A stretch of 64,000 nucleotides of DNA from assembly GCF_007556815.1 (NCBI RefSeq), contig NZ_CP041745.1:1651001-1715000 (forward strand), in the 5' to 3' direction. A program made the position numbers and the translations under genes. Numbering within the stretch: position 1 is the stretch's first letter; each line of letters begins with the position of its first letter. The DNA is from Paraburkholderia megapolitana. Lineage in GTDB: Bacteria; Pseudomonadota; Gammaproteobacteria; Burkholderiales; Burkholderiaceae. The notes under the pieces were generated by a model. It made no database searches. It was not told the DNA's origin and was given only the letters and a program-made list of their open reading frames with translations. Below, one piece after another: positions 1 through 7,058 of this stretch.

Positions 1-255
1 TGCATAACGGCCGAGCGGATCGGCGGCGAGCAGATGACGGCGGTATCCATTGGGGCTGCCTTCGCGTTGTGCCGGCGACAGCAGTGTCGGGCTCGCGGCG
101 GCCTCGGCAAGTGCTGCGCGCATGCGGGTGGCGAAGGTTGCGCAGCGCGCCGGATCGCCGGGGCTGGTACACACGGCTAACGCTGCATCGAGTGCGCGGG
201 CGAGGCGGGCGACGGCCGGAGCCGCGATAGATGGCGGGCGGGTAGTGTGATTCAT
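1..255 (-). CDS. Cysteine dioxygenase family protein, N-terminal part
   Basis: The minus strand opens at an ATG at 255 (MNHTTRPP...) and stays open for 85 codons to the window edge, so the C-terminal part is missing. The visible end, with PAQREG and RRHLLAADPLGRYA, resembles the N-terminal region of bacterial cupin-fold cysteine dioxygenases, which oxidise L-cysteine to cysteine sulfinate with non-haem iron. The metal-binding histidines would lie in the missing part and cannot be checked. It is divergent from the Lrp-type gene at 386 across about 130 bp, a layout in which the regulator often controls its neighbour. The family call is from recalled similarity only. Confidence 0.6.
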   Translation of the reverse strand, partial: MNHTTRPPSIAAPAVARLARALDAALAVCTSPGDPARCATFATRMRAALAEAAASPTLLSPAQREGSPNGYRRHLLAADPLGRYA

Positions 256-385
256 CAAAACTTCCGCGATATATTTGATCAGTTGTTGGACACTGCTATT
301 TATACCGACTTGTACGGAGAAAGAGGTTCCTTATAATTCCTCTAAAAACGGGATAAGTAGAATAATTTTCTATATTGGTGCACTC

Positions 386-853
386 ATGGGAATGGATATC
401 ATCGACCGCAAGCTGCTGGAACTGCTGCAGGAAGATGCGACGATGCCGGTCGCGGAACTCGCGCAACGCGTGAACCTGTCGCAGACGCCATGCTGGAAAC
501 GGGTGCAGCGTCTGAAGGAGATGGGCGTGATTCGGGCGCAGGTCGCGTTATGCGATCCGCGTAAGCTCGGAGTGGGAACGACGGTGTTCGTCGCGGTGCG
601 GACGAACCAGCACACGGAGGAATGGGCGCGTACGTTCACGCAGGCCGTGCAGGATATTCCGGAGGTGGTGGAGGTGTACCGGATGAGCGGCGAGACGGAT
701 TATCTGCTGCGCGTCGTGGTGTCGGATATCGACGACTACGATCGGGTTTATAAGCTGCTCATTCGTGCGGTGCCGCTTTATGACGTCAGTTCTAGTTTTG
801 CTATGGAGCAGATCAAGTATTCGACGGCGTTGCCGGTGCGCTTTTCTGTGTAG
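386..853 (+). CDS. Lrp/AsnC family transcriptional regulator
   Basis: The 155-residue product has the standard two-domain build. An N-terminal winged helix-turn-helix (about residues 5-55, DRKLLELLQEDATMPVAELA then LSQTPCWKRVQRL) is followed by the RAM/AsnC ligand domain (about 65-145, with GETDYLLRVVV). Length is normal for the family. I chose the ATG at 386; an ATG at 392 is also possible, and in-frame extension to 275 adds an unlikely leader. It probably senses an amino acid and may control the divergent cysteine dioxygenase gene. Its last codons (811-853) are the insertion point of the large element that follows, and the present 3' end is presumably supplied by the element. Confidence 0.9.
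   Translation: MGMDIIDRKLLELLQEDATMPVAELAQRVNLSQTPCWKRVQRLKEMGVIRAQVALCDPRKLGVGTTVFVAVRTNQHTEEWARTFTQAVQDIPEVVEVYRMSGETDYLLRVVVSDIDDYDRVYKLLIRAVPLYDVSSSFAMEQIKYSTALPVRFSV
811..838. repeat. attL, left attachment site of the 54.6-kb element
   Basis: The 18 bases GATCAAGTATTCGACGGC (811-828), one variable base, then TTGCCGGTG (830-838) recur at 55397-55424 with only that one base different. Similarity continues weakly for about 26 bases. The site is in the last codons of the Lrp-type gene (IKYSTALPV) and a tyrosine integrase starts about 180 bp downstream. This is the usual arrangement for an element that integrates into a gene's 3' end and restores the reading frame. Confidence 0.85.
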
Positions 854-951
854 TCCTTATCTGGCCGTGAGATGCCCGTCAGGCGGGAGTTTCGGGCCAA
901 TCTATGCGCCTCTTGTTCACCCGGTTATCCTCACTTTCCCCCTTGTTTTTG

Positions 952-995
952 CGGTGCCAAGGCTCCAAAATAGGTGCCATTTTTCCGTGGCACCT
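952..995. promoter_or_regulatory. Hairpin and direct repeat in the integrase leader
   Basis: GGTGCCA occurs at 952-958 and again at 973-979. The second copy is half of a perfect 8-bp hairpin, AGGTGCCA (972-979) with TGGCACCT (988-995). It lies between attL and the chosen integrase start at 1019. It could be an arm-type integrase/excisionase site or a translational control element; the sequence alone does not decide. Confidence 0.4.
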
Positions 996-1018
996 CAACA
1001 CAGAACAACGGGGCAAGA

Positions 1019-2113
1019 GTGGGCACAATTACACCAAGAGAGAACAAAGATGGAAGTACCTCGTACAAGGCGCAGGTCCGCGTACGGAAAGGCAACAAGG
1101 TGCTGCATCAAGAGACCAAGACGTTCGAGCGCCGACAGGCTGCCCAGATCTGGATCAAACAGCGGGAGGCTGCGTTATCACATGCCGATGGGTTGAGAGC
1201 AGCGCTGCAAGAGAATCCGCCAGTCAAAGAGATGATCGGGCAGTACGTTGAGGAACTGGGCAAGCCGCTTGATCGTACGAAGAAAATGATCCTCAAACAG
1301 ATAAGCGGTTCGACCCTCGGCGAGATAACGGCAGCGGAGCTTAAAAGCTCGGACATTGTTGGATTCATGCGCACAGTGGACGTTGCGCCGTCGACGCGGG
1401 GGCACTATCTCGCGCACTTGTCCAGCGTAATTACCGTCGCACGGCCGGCATGGGGCTACCCCGTGGATGCGTCCGTAGTTAGTGACGCGCGGATTGCGCT
1501 GACTCGGATGGGGTTGGTTGGGCGTTCAAAGCATCGCGAGCGGCGGCCGACTTTGGATGAAATGGACCGCTTGATGGTTGCGTTCGGCAGGATCAGAGAG
1601 GGTGTTCCCGGCAGTATTCCGATGCAAGAACTCGCGGCCTTCACGATTTATTCGCTGCGTCGGATCAGTGAGATCTGTCGGCTTCGTTGGGATGACTTGG
1701 ATGAGGAGGGGAGTCGCGTTATGGTGCGCGACCTGAAGCATCCGAACACGAAGATGGGGAACGACACGTGGGTGGACCTGACACCAGAGGCGTTACGGAT
1801 CGCCTTGGCGCAGCCACGATTGGGTGACCTGATTTTCCCGTACCGGCCACTTACCGCGAGCACTGCATTCACAAATACCGTACAGGTGCTGGGGATCGAA
1901 GACTTGCATCTGAACGACCTGCGCCATGAGGGCGCGAGTCGATTGTCAGAAATGGGATGGACGATTCAGCGGGTGGCTGCTGTAAGCGGCCACCGTAGCT
2001 GGAATACTTTGAAGCGGTATACGCATGTGCGTAAGGTGGGAGACAAGTACAAAGACTGGAACTGGCTGGAAGTGATAGCGCCGTTACAGAATCATGCTGT
2101 ACCGGTGAGCTGA
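1019..2113 (+). CDS. int: Phage tyrosine integrase
   Basis: This 364-residue protein is a site-specific tyrosine recombinase. An N-terminal DNA-binding region starts GTITPRENKDGS, a core-binding region follows, and the C-terminal catalytic domain carries the conserved residues: Arg in YSLRRISEICRLRW, the LNDLRHEGASRL box (His-x-x-Arg equivalent), the VSGHRS box, and the nucleophile Tyr in LKRYTHV. I chose the GTG at 1019 because GGGG lies 5 bp upstream and the product then matches the usual start of this subfamily; an in-frame GTG at 974 sits inside a hairpin. It lies just inside attL, so it most likely integrates and excises the whole element at the lrp 3' end. Confidence 0.93.
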   Translation: MGTITPRENKDGSTSYKAQVRVRKGNKVLHQETKTFERRQAAQIWIKQREAALSHADGLRAALQENPPVKEMIGQYVEELGKPLDRTKKMILKQISGSTLGEITAAELKSSDIVGFMRTVDVAPSTRGHYLAHLSSVITVARPAWGYPVDASVVSDARIALTRMGLVGRSKHRERRPTLDEMDRLMVAFGRIREGVPGSIPMQELAAFTIYSLRRISEICRLRWDDLDEEGSRVMVRDLKHPNTKMGNDTWVDLTPEALRIALAQPRLGDLIFPYRPLTASTAFTNTVQVLGIEDLHLNDLRHEGASRLSEMGWTIQRVAAVSGHRSWNTLKRYTHVRKVGDKYKDWNWLEVIAPLQNHAVPVS

Positions 2114-2358
2114 GCGCATTCTTTCGTTGCCGCTGCGCGTCGCTCGTCGATGTAGTTCGCCAGATCCTGCACGTACACGCCCTTCGCACTCTTTTGCGAT
2201 GATTCGATCCGAACGAGGGGTAGCTTGATCTCTCCGTAGGTGATCTTGCGGAGCAGCTTATCCACTTCGAGGTGCGAGAAGTACGAGCAGCACACTTCGT
2301 CAATCGGAATGACAGCGCGCGCACCGAACTGTGCCATCAAGAGGAAAACAGTATTCAT
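2092..2358 (-). CDS. PrtN-like pyocin activator family protein
   Basis: The 88-residue product (MNTVFLLMAQFGARAVIPID..., with LLRKITYGEIKLPLVRIESS and LQDLANYID-like text) matches the pyocin activator PrtN family, small DNA-binding proteins with a MerR/Xis-like fold. Its last 22 bp overlap the 3' end of the convergent integrase gene. It is the last gene of a minus-strand operon starting at 3525 and overlaps the upstream ParB-like gene by 4 bp (ATGA). In pyocin clusters PrtN activates late genes. Here the position beside int suggests a recombination directionality factor instead, but that is inference. Confidence 0.8.
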   Translation of the reverse strand: MNTVFLLMAQFGARAVIPIDEVCCSYFSHLEVDKLLRKITYGEIKLPLVRIESSQKSAKGVYVQDLANYIDERRAAATKECAQLTGTA

Positions 2359-3269
2359 TTGATATCCCGTGCCGGTCTTTCGCGTACTCGTCTTTTTGGT
2401 AGATCAAGCAGTCCCACGTGAGGGGTCAATGCGGCATGCACGCTGGCGATCGTTTGTGGTGATAGTTTGCCGAACACCGAATCGTGAAGCACAGCCTGCA
2501 GGGCCTGCAAAAGTTGCTTTGCGTGCGGCTCAGTGATCTTCTTCGCGGCGACCTGCTTGGCGAGGGTCTTCTTCGTGACCTTCGCCTTGCCCGATGCTTT
2601 CGCATTTGACGCGGCCGTGGTCAACCGTTCCATCGCTTTCTCGGTGCCGTGTGCGCGGATTTCCTCGATCGCGAGCGTCGACGACACAACCTTGTCGCGG
2701 ACAAGCTTGTGGAGCCCAGCCGGTGCATTCACGAGCAGCAACACATCGCGGATCGTCTGTTCCGTGATATTCAGGCGCTTGCAGATTGTCGTGTTCTCTT
2801 CGCCGAGCGCCAGCAACTCGACGACTTTTTCGGCCAGCTGCAGCGGTGTCAGCTTGTCGCTGTCGTTGTTTGTAATGCCGGCGTAGATCAGGTTCGCTCG
2901 CGTGACAGACTTCGCTTCGTCAATGACGATGGGCAGGCGATCGATCTTCGTACCCTCCTTTATCGCGAGCAATGCGCCGTGATACCGATGCTGACCTTCA
3001 TACACGAAGATCAGATCGTCGCCTTCGACCTTGCGCACGAAACAACCCAACGGCTTCTTGCGGTCGTAACCATTCGCCTTGATCAGGTCCGCGACGTGGC
3101 GAACACGGGCCGGGTCGAGAGGACGCACATTGTCGCGCGGATCGAAGCGGATGCTTTGGGGCGGAACCGTCCACAGATCGGAAGATCCACCGCCGGCTGC
3201 TTTCACTGCGGCCTTGGTGTTACCGGTGACGATCGGCTCGGCGATTGCCCGGGGGCTTGTCCTAGGCAT
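2355..3269 (-). CDS. ParB-like nuclease/partition domain protein
   Basis: The 304-residue product has a ParB/Srx N-terminal domain (about residues 30-115, IRFDPRDNVRPL, then FVYEGQHRYHGALLA, the GxHR-type box) and a helix-turn-helix region (about 135-190, LTPLQLAEKVVELL and NITEQTIRDVLLL). The lysine-rich C-terminus may add DNA contacts. The start at 3269 (MPRTSPRAIAEP) gives an 8-bp overlap with the upstream gene; a 13-codon longer form is open but would overlap it more. No ParA partner is visible, so plasmid-type partition is unlikely. In prophages such orphan ParB proteins are thought to act in DNA regulation or maintenance. Confidence 0.8.
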   Translation of the reverse strand: MPRTSPRAIAEPIVTGNTKAAVKAAGGGSSDLWTVPPQSIRFDPRDNVRPLDPARVRHVADLIKANGYDRKKPLGCFVRKVEGDDLIFVYEGQHRYHGALLAIKEGTKIDRLPIVIDEAKSVTRANLIYAGITNNDSDKLTPLQLAEKVVELLALGEENTTICKRLNITEQTIRDVLLLVNAPAGLHKLVRDKVVSSTLAIEEIRAHGTEKAMERLTTAASNAKASGKAKVTKKTLAKQVAAKKITEPHAKQLLQALQAVLHDSVFGKLSPQTIASVHAALTPHVGLLDLPKRRVRERPARDIK

Positions 3270-3525
3270 GTTGCACCCCCGCAGCGATGCGTTCAATGCC
3301 GCCGACATTTGTCAGGGTCAGGTCGGCGGGTTGGGGCTGAAACAACGAAACGCCCACCGCGATCGCCGCAGCGATAAATACGGCACGCCAGACCTTCGAT
3401 TTTTCAAAGTCACTTTGGCGCACGACGGTGTGACCGTCTGGCGGCTCGACGGCCAGCCCCTGCTCGATACGCAGCCACGTCCTGCGCGCCTCGCCGTTCC
3501 AATCAATGCTGTCGGTGCTTTTCAT
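3262..3525 (-). CDS. Small membrane protein, prophage early operon
   Basis: The 87-residue product has a hydrophilic N-terminal half and one likely membrane helix (about 47-65, VWRAVFIAAAIAVGVSLF). I do not recognise a family. It is the first gene of the minus-strand early operon (this gene, the ParB-like gene, the PrtN-like gene) and overlaps the next start by 8 bp, so translation is probably coupled. The operator at 3570-3589 lies directly upstream, which supports a promoter just before this gene. Confidence 0.55.
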   Translation of the reverse strand: MKSTDSIDWNGEARRTWLRIEQGLAVEPPDGHTVVRQSDFEKSKVWRAVFIAAAIAVGVSLFQPQPADLTLTNVGGIERIAAGVQHA

Positions 3526-3569
3526 GCGGATCTCCGGATCAAGGGACGCACAGGTCGCGTCCGCACCGA

Positions 3570-3589
3570 AGTATCCCGCAAGGGATATT
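3570..3589. promoter_or_regulatory. Repressor operator upstream of the leftward early operon
   Basis: AGTATCCC, four spacer bases, GGGATATT form an inverted repeat with one mismatch. It matches the perfect copy at 4690-4709 in arm sequence and in the 4-base spacer. A weaker partial site (GGGATATC, 3608-3615) lies next to it. The pair is in the gap 3526-3687, where the leftward operon must start. The prophage repressor at 4103-4624 is the obvious ligand, by inference. Confidence 0.6.
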
Positions 3590-3687
3590 TTACTGTCAAT
3601 CCTCTTAGGGATATCTTTTTGCGGAAATGTTCCCCGGATCCGGCTGACGCACCGGGTCCGGGGCGAGCATTAACCTGTTCGGGATTT

Positions 3688-4170
3688 TTACGGAAGCCTT
3701 GTTCGGGCCAGAAGTGTGCCGACAAGCAGCTGGCTGCAGAGCATCAGTGCGACGTCGAGCCACGCAATCGTGTTGATGTACGTTGCGGCCAGAAAGCAGA
3801 TAGACGTTGCCGGAAGCAGGCGGATGAAACCCTGCTGGAACGAGCCTGCGCGTCGTGGGCGAATGGCGTGCGCCCGGATGATGTCCGACAGCCCGTCGAG
3901 CTCGTCGGCGATCTGTGCGGCGACTTCCGGATCAATGCCTTTCGCGGTTACGCTGACCTGTCCGTCCGCGCGTAGCAGAACGGTGGCGGCAGCAATCGCA
4001 GGGTTGCGATCATGCTGTGCCGTCAGATTGAAGAGGTACTCCCGGATGGCCTTGTGCCGGGTGGTGGTCGCGCTGCTTTCGTAAGGGGAGAAAGGGTAGA
4101 CGTTACCCGCTCCGTTTCCTCGGTCCTCGTTTTCTGGTCGTGTTGTTATGCGTGTTATCTGTGTCATCAA
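3688..4170 (-). CDS. Prophage membrane protein of unknown function
   Basis: The product (160 residues from 4170, 159 from the second Met) has a soluble N-terminal part of about 110 residues and two likely membrane helices near the C-terminus (ATSICFLAATYINTIAWL and ALMLCSQLLVGTLLA). I recognise no family. It lies directly downstream of the repressor gene on the same strand and overlaps it by about 67 bp, so the two may be co-transcribed in the lysogen. Expression from an immunity promoter would fit an exclusion or lysogenic-conversion role, but no motif shows this. Confidence 0.5.
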   Translation of the reverse strand: MMTQITRITTRPENEDRGNGAGNVYPFSPYESSATTTRHKAIREYLFNLTAQHDRNPAIAAATVLLRADGQVSVTAKGIDPEVAAQIADELDGLSDIIRAHAIRPRRAGSFQQGFIRLLPATSICFLAATYINTIAWLDVALMLCSQLLVGTLLARTRLP

Positions 4171-4624
4171 TACTCAACGATTGGTCTGATAATGGTCGTT
4201 GAGCGGCCCGCCCGGCCCGCAGTCGTTGCTGCGCTCCAGGGGTGACCTCTTTTGAGACGGTGAGAGATCCGTCAGCCTCGATCTTCGTGTTGCCGGCCTG
4301 GCTGAGTACGAAGTCGATATAGCTTTTGATTTTGGCCTGTTCTGTCTCAGGCAATGCCGCAAAGCGCGAGCGGTCGTATTGCAAAGCCCCTTTGGCGTTT
4401 GCCTCGTCTTCGAGTAATTCGGCCGCGCTCACGCCGATGGCATCGGCGAGTGACTCGACGATGCCGATCTGTGTGTCCACGTTGCCTGCGACGACCCGGG
4501 CCACGGAGCTTTGTGAAATCCCGGCCCGCTTCGCGAGCTTCGCCTGCGTGTCGACGGTGGGCACGATGCTCATGTAGCGGCGGACATTCGCGGCGAGGAC
4601 CTCGCGGAGGGGCTTCCTGTTCAT
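4103..4624 (-). CDS. Prophage repressor, XRE family
   Basis: The 173-residue product has an XRE-type helix-turn-helix near the N-terminus (about residues 25-65, TQAKLAKRAGISQSSVARVV then NVDTQIGIVESLADAIGVS) and a charged C-terminus (NTTRKRGPRKRSG). No LexA/CI autoprotease domain is present, so classic RecA-stimulated self-cleavage is not expected. I chose the ATG at 4624; an in-frame TTG at 4642 is possible. It is divergent from a small Cro-like gene, with two operator-like palindromes between them, which makes it the likely lysogeny repressor. Confidence 0.8.
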   Translation of the reverse strand: MNRKPLREVLAANVRRYMSIVPTVDTQAKLAKRAGISQSSVARVVAGNVDTQIGIVESLADAIGVSAAELLEDEANAKGALQYDRSRFAALPETEQAKIKSYIDFVLSQAGNTKIEADGSLTVSKEVTPGAQQRLRAGRAAQRPLSDQSLSIDDTDNTHNNTTRKRGPRKRSG

Positions 4625-4646
4625 ACGCGAAATATTGCCCAAAATG

Positions 4647-4709
4647 AAATTCCCCTGCGGGATAAATGGGGCGGGTTTCCGGTTGCAGAAATATCCCCTA
4701 AGGGATATT
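4647..4709. promoter_or_regulatory. Immunity operator region between repressor and cro-like gene
   Basis: A perfect inverted repeat, AATATCCC, CTAA, GGGATATT, occupies 4690-4709. A degenerate relative with the same 4-base spacer (AAATTCCC, CTGC, GGGATAAA) lies at 4647-4666 just before the repressor start. The same arms occur again at 3570-3589. The spacing on both sides of divergent start codons is typical of phage OR regions, so repressor and Cro probably compete here. Confidence 0.7.
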
Positions 4710-4742
4710 ATCGCGATACAAATTGACTCGTGAGGTAGTCCG

Positions 4743-4976
4743 GTGGGGATAAACCAGGAACCAATGCTTGCGACCGTCCTGCGCCGTCTGGATCAGGCAA
4801 AAGGCGCATGGCCAGACATTGCCAGAGAAAGCGGGGTGCCGTACCAGACCCTGACCAAGATCGCCTGCCGGATCGTCTGCGATCCCCGCGTCTCTACGGT
4901 TCAAACATTGTTCGACTACTTCGCGGCCCACGCGGATCGACCGGCGACGGCCGTTCGCGCTCACGCTGTGCACTGA
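4743..4976 (+). CDS. Cro-like small DNA-binding protein
   Basis: The 77-residue product contains a helix-turn-helix segment (about residues 24-45, PDIARESGVPYQTLTKIA) and little else. It is divergent from the repressor across the operator region and heads the rightward early genes, which points to a Cro-type function. The GTG at 4743 has GAGG 8 bp upstream; an ATG at 4764 with AGGA 4 bp upstream would remove seven residues. The identification rests on size, motif and position. Confidence 0.65.
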   Translation: MGINQEPMLATVLRRLDQAKGAWPDIARESGVPYQTLTKIACRIVCDPRVSTVQTLFDYFAAHADRPATAVRAHAVH

Positions 4977-5087
4977 CGTTTTCCTGAACATGTTGTCTGT
5001 CGATGATCGGGGAAGGTTTGCATCGTACGGCGACCGGACCACGGTAAACACAATGAAACACACCCAATCCAAAGAATCGGGGTTGCA

Positions 5088-5615
5088 ATGACGTGCAGAT
5101 ATAGCGGGACCGAGTGGCTCGACGTGCTTTACACGTCGGTGCGCAATACGCCGGGGGGCGTGGCGGACGCGGCGAATTTTCTGACGTTGCGTCGCGGCAG
5201 GGGGATCACGACCGAATCGTTGCGTCTGCGTCTTCGCGGAGAAGGCGACAACCGTCTCTCGATGGAGATGTTCGAGCTGCTGATCGAGTGGATGCAGGAG
5301 AAGCGTGACAGTGATTCCCATGCACTCGATGCCCTGCATGCGCTCAATGCGCGTTTCGGGCTGGTGGCCGAAGCCATCGAGGACCAGGGCGACGGCGAAC
5401 AGGCCGTCATCGAACTTACGCAGCTCGTCTCCACGGCTCTCCACCTGCAGGCGCATGTCGGGCATGTCGCGGGGGAAGTCCAGCGTGCGATTGAAGATGC
5501 CCGGATCGATGAACGCGAAGCCGAACAGATCATTGCGACCGGGCGCAAGGGGCAGCGCCTGTTCCAGCGGCTGATGCACACCGCGCGCGATCTTGCCGCA
5601 CGTCGACGTCGATAA
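5088..5615 (+). CDS. Phage regulatory protein, CII (CP76)-like
   Basis: The 175-residue product begins with a region (VLYTSVRNTPGGVADAANFL, then TTESLRLRLRG and RLSMEMFELLIEWMQ) that resembles the CP76/CII family of P2-type and Burkholderia phages. The second half is helical and ends ARRRR. It lies between the Cro-like gene and the replication helicase, where early regulators sit. A Shine-Dalgarno-like GGGG lies about 6 bp before the ATG. The family call is moderate; it could be another early DNA-binding protein. Confidence 0.55.
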   Translation: MTCRYSGTEWLDVLYTSVRNTPGGVADAANFLTLRRGRGITTESLRLRLRGEGDNRLSMEMFELLIEWMQEKRDSDSHALDALHALNARFGLVAEAIEDQGDGEQAVIELTQLVSTALHLQAHVGHVAGEVQRAIEDARIDEREAEQIIATGRKGQRLFQRLMHTARDLAARRRR

Positions 5616-5666
5616 ACCCGTCCCGCCGTGGCGCGGGAATCAATTACTTTTCCGGAGACTTACATC

Positions 5667-7049
5667 ATGGGTGCATACGAGCCTGCAGTCGGCCCGTCGG
5701 ATACGCACGCGCAAACATCGGCGCCAGACGCGGAACAGTGCGTTCTAGGTGCACTGTTGCTGGACAACGGGGTACTCGAAGAAATATCGGGCAAGGTCTC
5801 GGACGCTGACTTCACGGTTGGCGAGTACGCCGTCATTTTCAGGGCCATCCGTGACCTCATCGTGCGTGGCAGTGCGGCCGACCCCGTCACCGTTTTCGAG
5901 CGCCTGCAGTCGACCGGCTCGAAGATCGAACGCCCGCTTGTGCTGCTGAACGAATTGGCGGCCAACACGCCCGGTACGAAGAATGTCCGGTACTACGCCG
6001 AGATCGTCCAGAATCGTTCGATTGCCCGCAGGATGCTGCGTGTGTCTTCACAGATCCGCGACACGGTGCTCACCCCGAATGGTCGAACGCCGCATGAGCT
6101 GCTCGACGCCGCGCAGGCCAGTCTGCTCGCGATCTCGGACGCGAAACAGTCATCTGAACAGGAATTCCAGCCGCTCGACGCTGCGCTCACACGCGTGATC
6201 GAGAAGATTGACCAGCGCTTCCAGGCGGGGCCGGGGCAGCACCTCGGCGGAACCGCCACAGGTTTCGTGGATCTCGATCGCATGACAGACGGCATGCACG
6301 GTGGTGAACTCATCATCGTGGGTGGCAGGCCGTCGATGGGCAAGACCTCGCTGGCGATGAACATCGCCGAACACGTCGCGGTCGTACTCGGCCTGCCCGT
6401 CGCGGTGGTCTCCCTCGAAATGCCCGCCGAGCAGCTTGCCCAGCGCATGCTTGCCGGAACGGCCCGGATTAACCAGCACAAACTGCGTACCGCCAACCTG
6501 CGTGACGACGACTGGAGCCGGATCACGCACGGCACGCAGACGCTCGTCGGCGCGCCACTCTATACGATCGAAGACTCGAACATGACGCCGCTGCAGTTCA
6601 AGGCCAAGGTGCGGCGCCTGCAGCGTCAGCTCGGCCGGCCGCTCGGCCTGATCGTTGTGGATTACCTGCAGCTGATGTCGGGCGAGAGTAGCGGAGAAAA
6701 CCGGACGTTCGAGCTTTCGCACATCTCGCGCGAACTGAAGAAGGCCGCAAAGGAATTCAACGTACCCATCCTGGCGCTCTCCCAACTGAATCGCGCGGTC
6801 GAGCAGCGCCCGAACAAGCGGCCTGTGATGTCCGATATCCGCGAGTCCGGCTCGATCGAACAGGACGCGGACGTGATCTATTTCATCTACCGCGACGAGG
6901 TCTATCACCCGGACAGCCAGGACCGCGGCTGCGCCGAAGTCATCATCGCGAAGCAGCGTAACGGTCCGCTCACGACGGTGCGCCTTGCCTTCCGCAACGA
7001 ACTCACCCGATTCGAAAACTTTGCCGATCCTGCACCGGGACCGGTCTAG
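5667..7049 (+). CDS. dnaB: Replicative DNA helicase, DnaB family
   Basis: The 460-residue protein is a phage copy of the hexameric 5'-3' replicative helicase. The N-terminal domain (about 20-120, DAEQCVLGALLLDN) is followed by the RecA-like ATPase domain with Walker A GGRPSMGKTSLAMN, Walker B LIVVDYLQLM, the LSQLNRAVEQRPNKRP segment and SGSIEQDADVIYFIYRDE. I chose the ATG at 5667 because GGAG lies 9 bp upstream and conserved text starts soon after; a longer form from 5628 is open. It precedes the initiator gene by 9 bp, so the pair is probably one replication operon in which the initiator loads this helicase. Confidence 0.93.
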   Translation: MGAYEPAVGPSDTHAQTSAPDAEQCVLGALLLDNGVLEEISGKVSDADFTVGEYAVIFRAIRDLIVRGSAADPVTVFERLQSTGSKIERPLVLLNELAANTPGTKNVRYYAEIVQNRSIARRMLRVSSQIRDTVLTPNGRTPHELLDAAQASLLAISDAKQSSEQEFQPLDAALTRVIEKIDQRFQAGPGQHLGGTATGFVDLDRMTDGMHGGELIIVGGRPSMGKTSLAMNIAEHVAVVLGLPVAVVSLEMPAEQLAQRMLAGTARINQHKLRTANLRDDDWSRITHGTQTLVGAPLYTIEDSNMTPLQFKAKVRRLQRQLGRPLGLIVVDYLQLMSGESSGENRTFELSHISRELKKAAKEFNVPILALSQLNRAVEQRPNKRPVMSDIRESGSIEQDADVIYFIYRDEVYHPDSQDRGCAEVIIAKQRNGPLTTVRLAFRNELTRFENFADPAPGPV

Positions 7050-7058
7050 ACACAGCGC

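Noticed and set aside
2649..3377. Long plus-strand frames opposite the ParB-like gene
   Set aside because: They are mirror frames of a well supported gene on the minus strand.
3522..3725. A 67-codon frame before the small membrane protein
   Set aside because: It covers the operator at 3570-3589 and the expected promoter, overlaps the upstream gene, and has no recognisable content.
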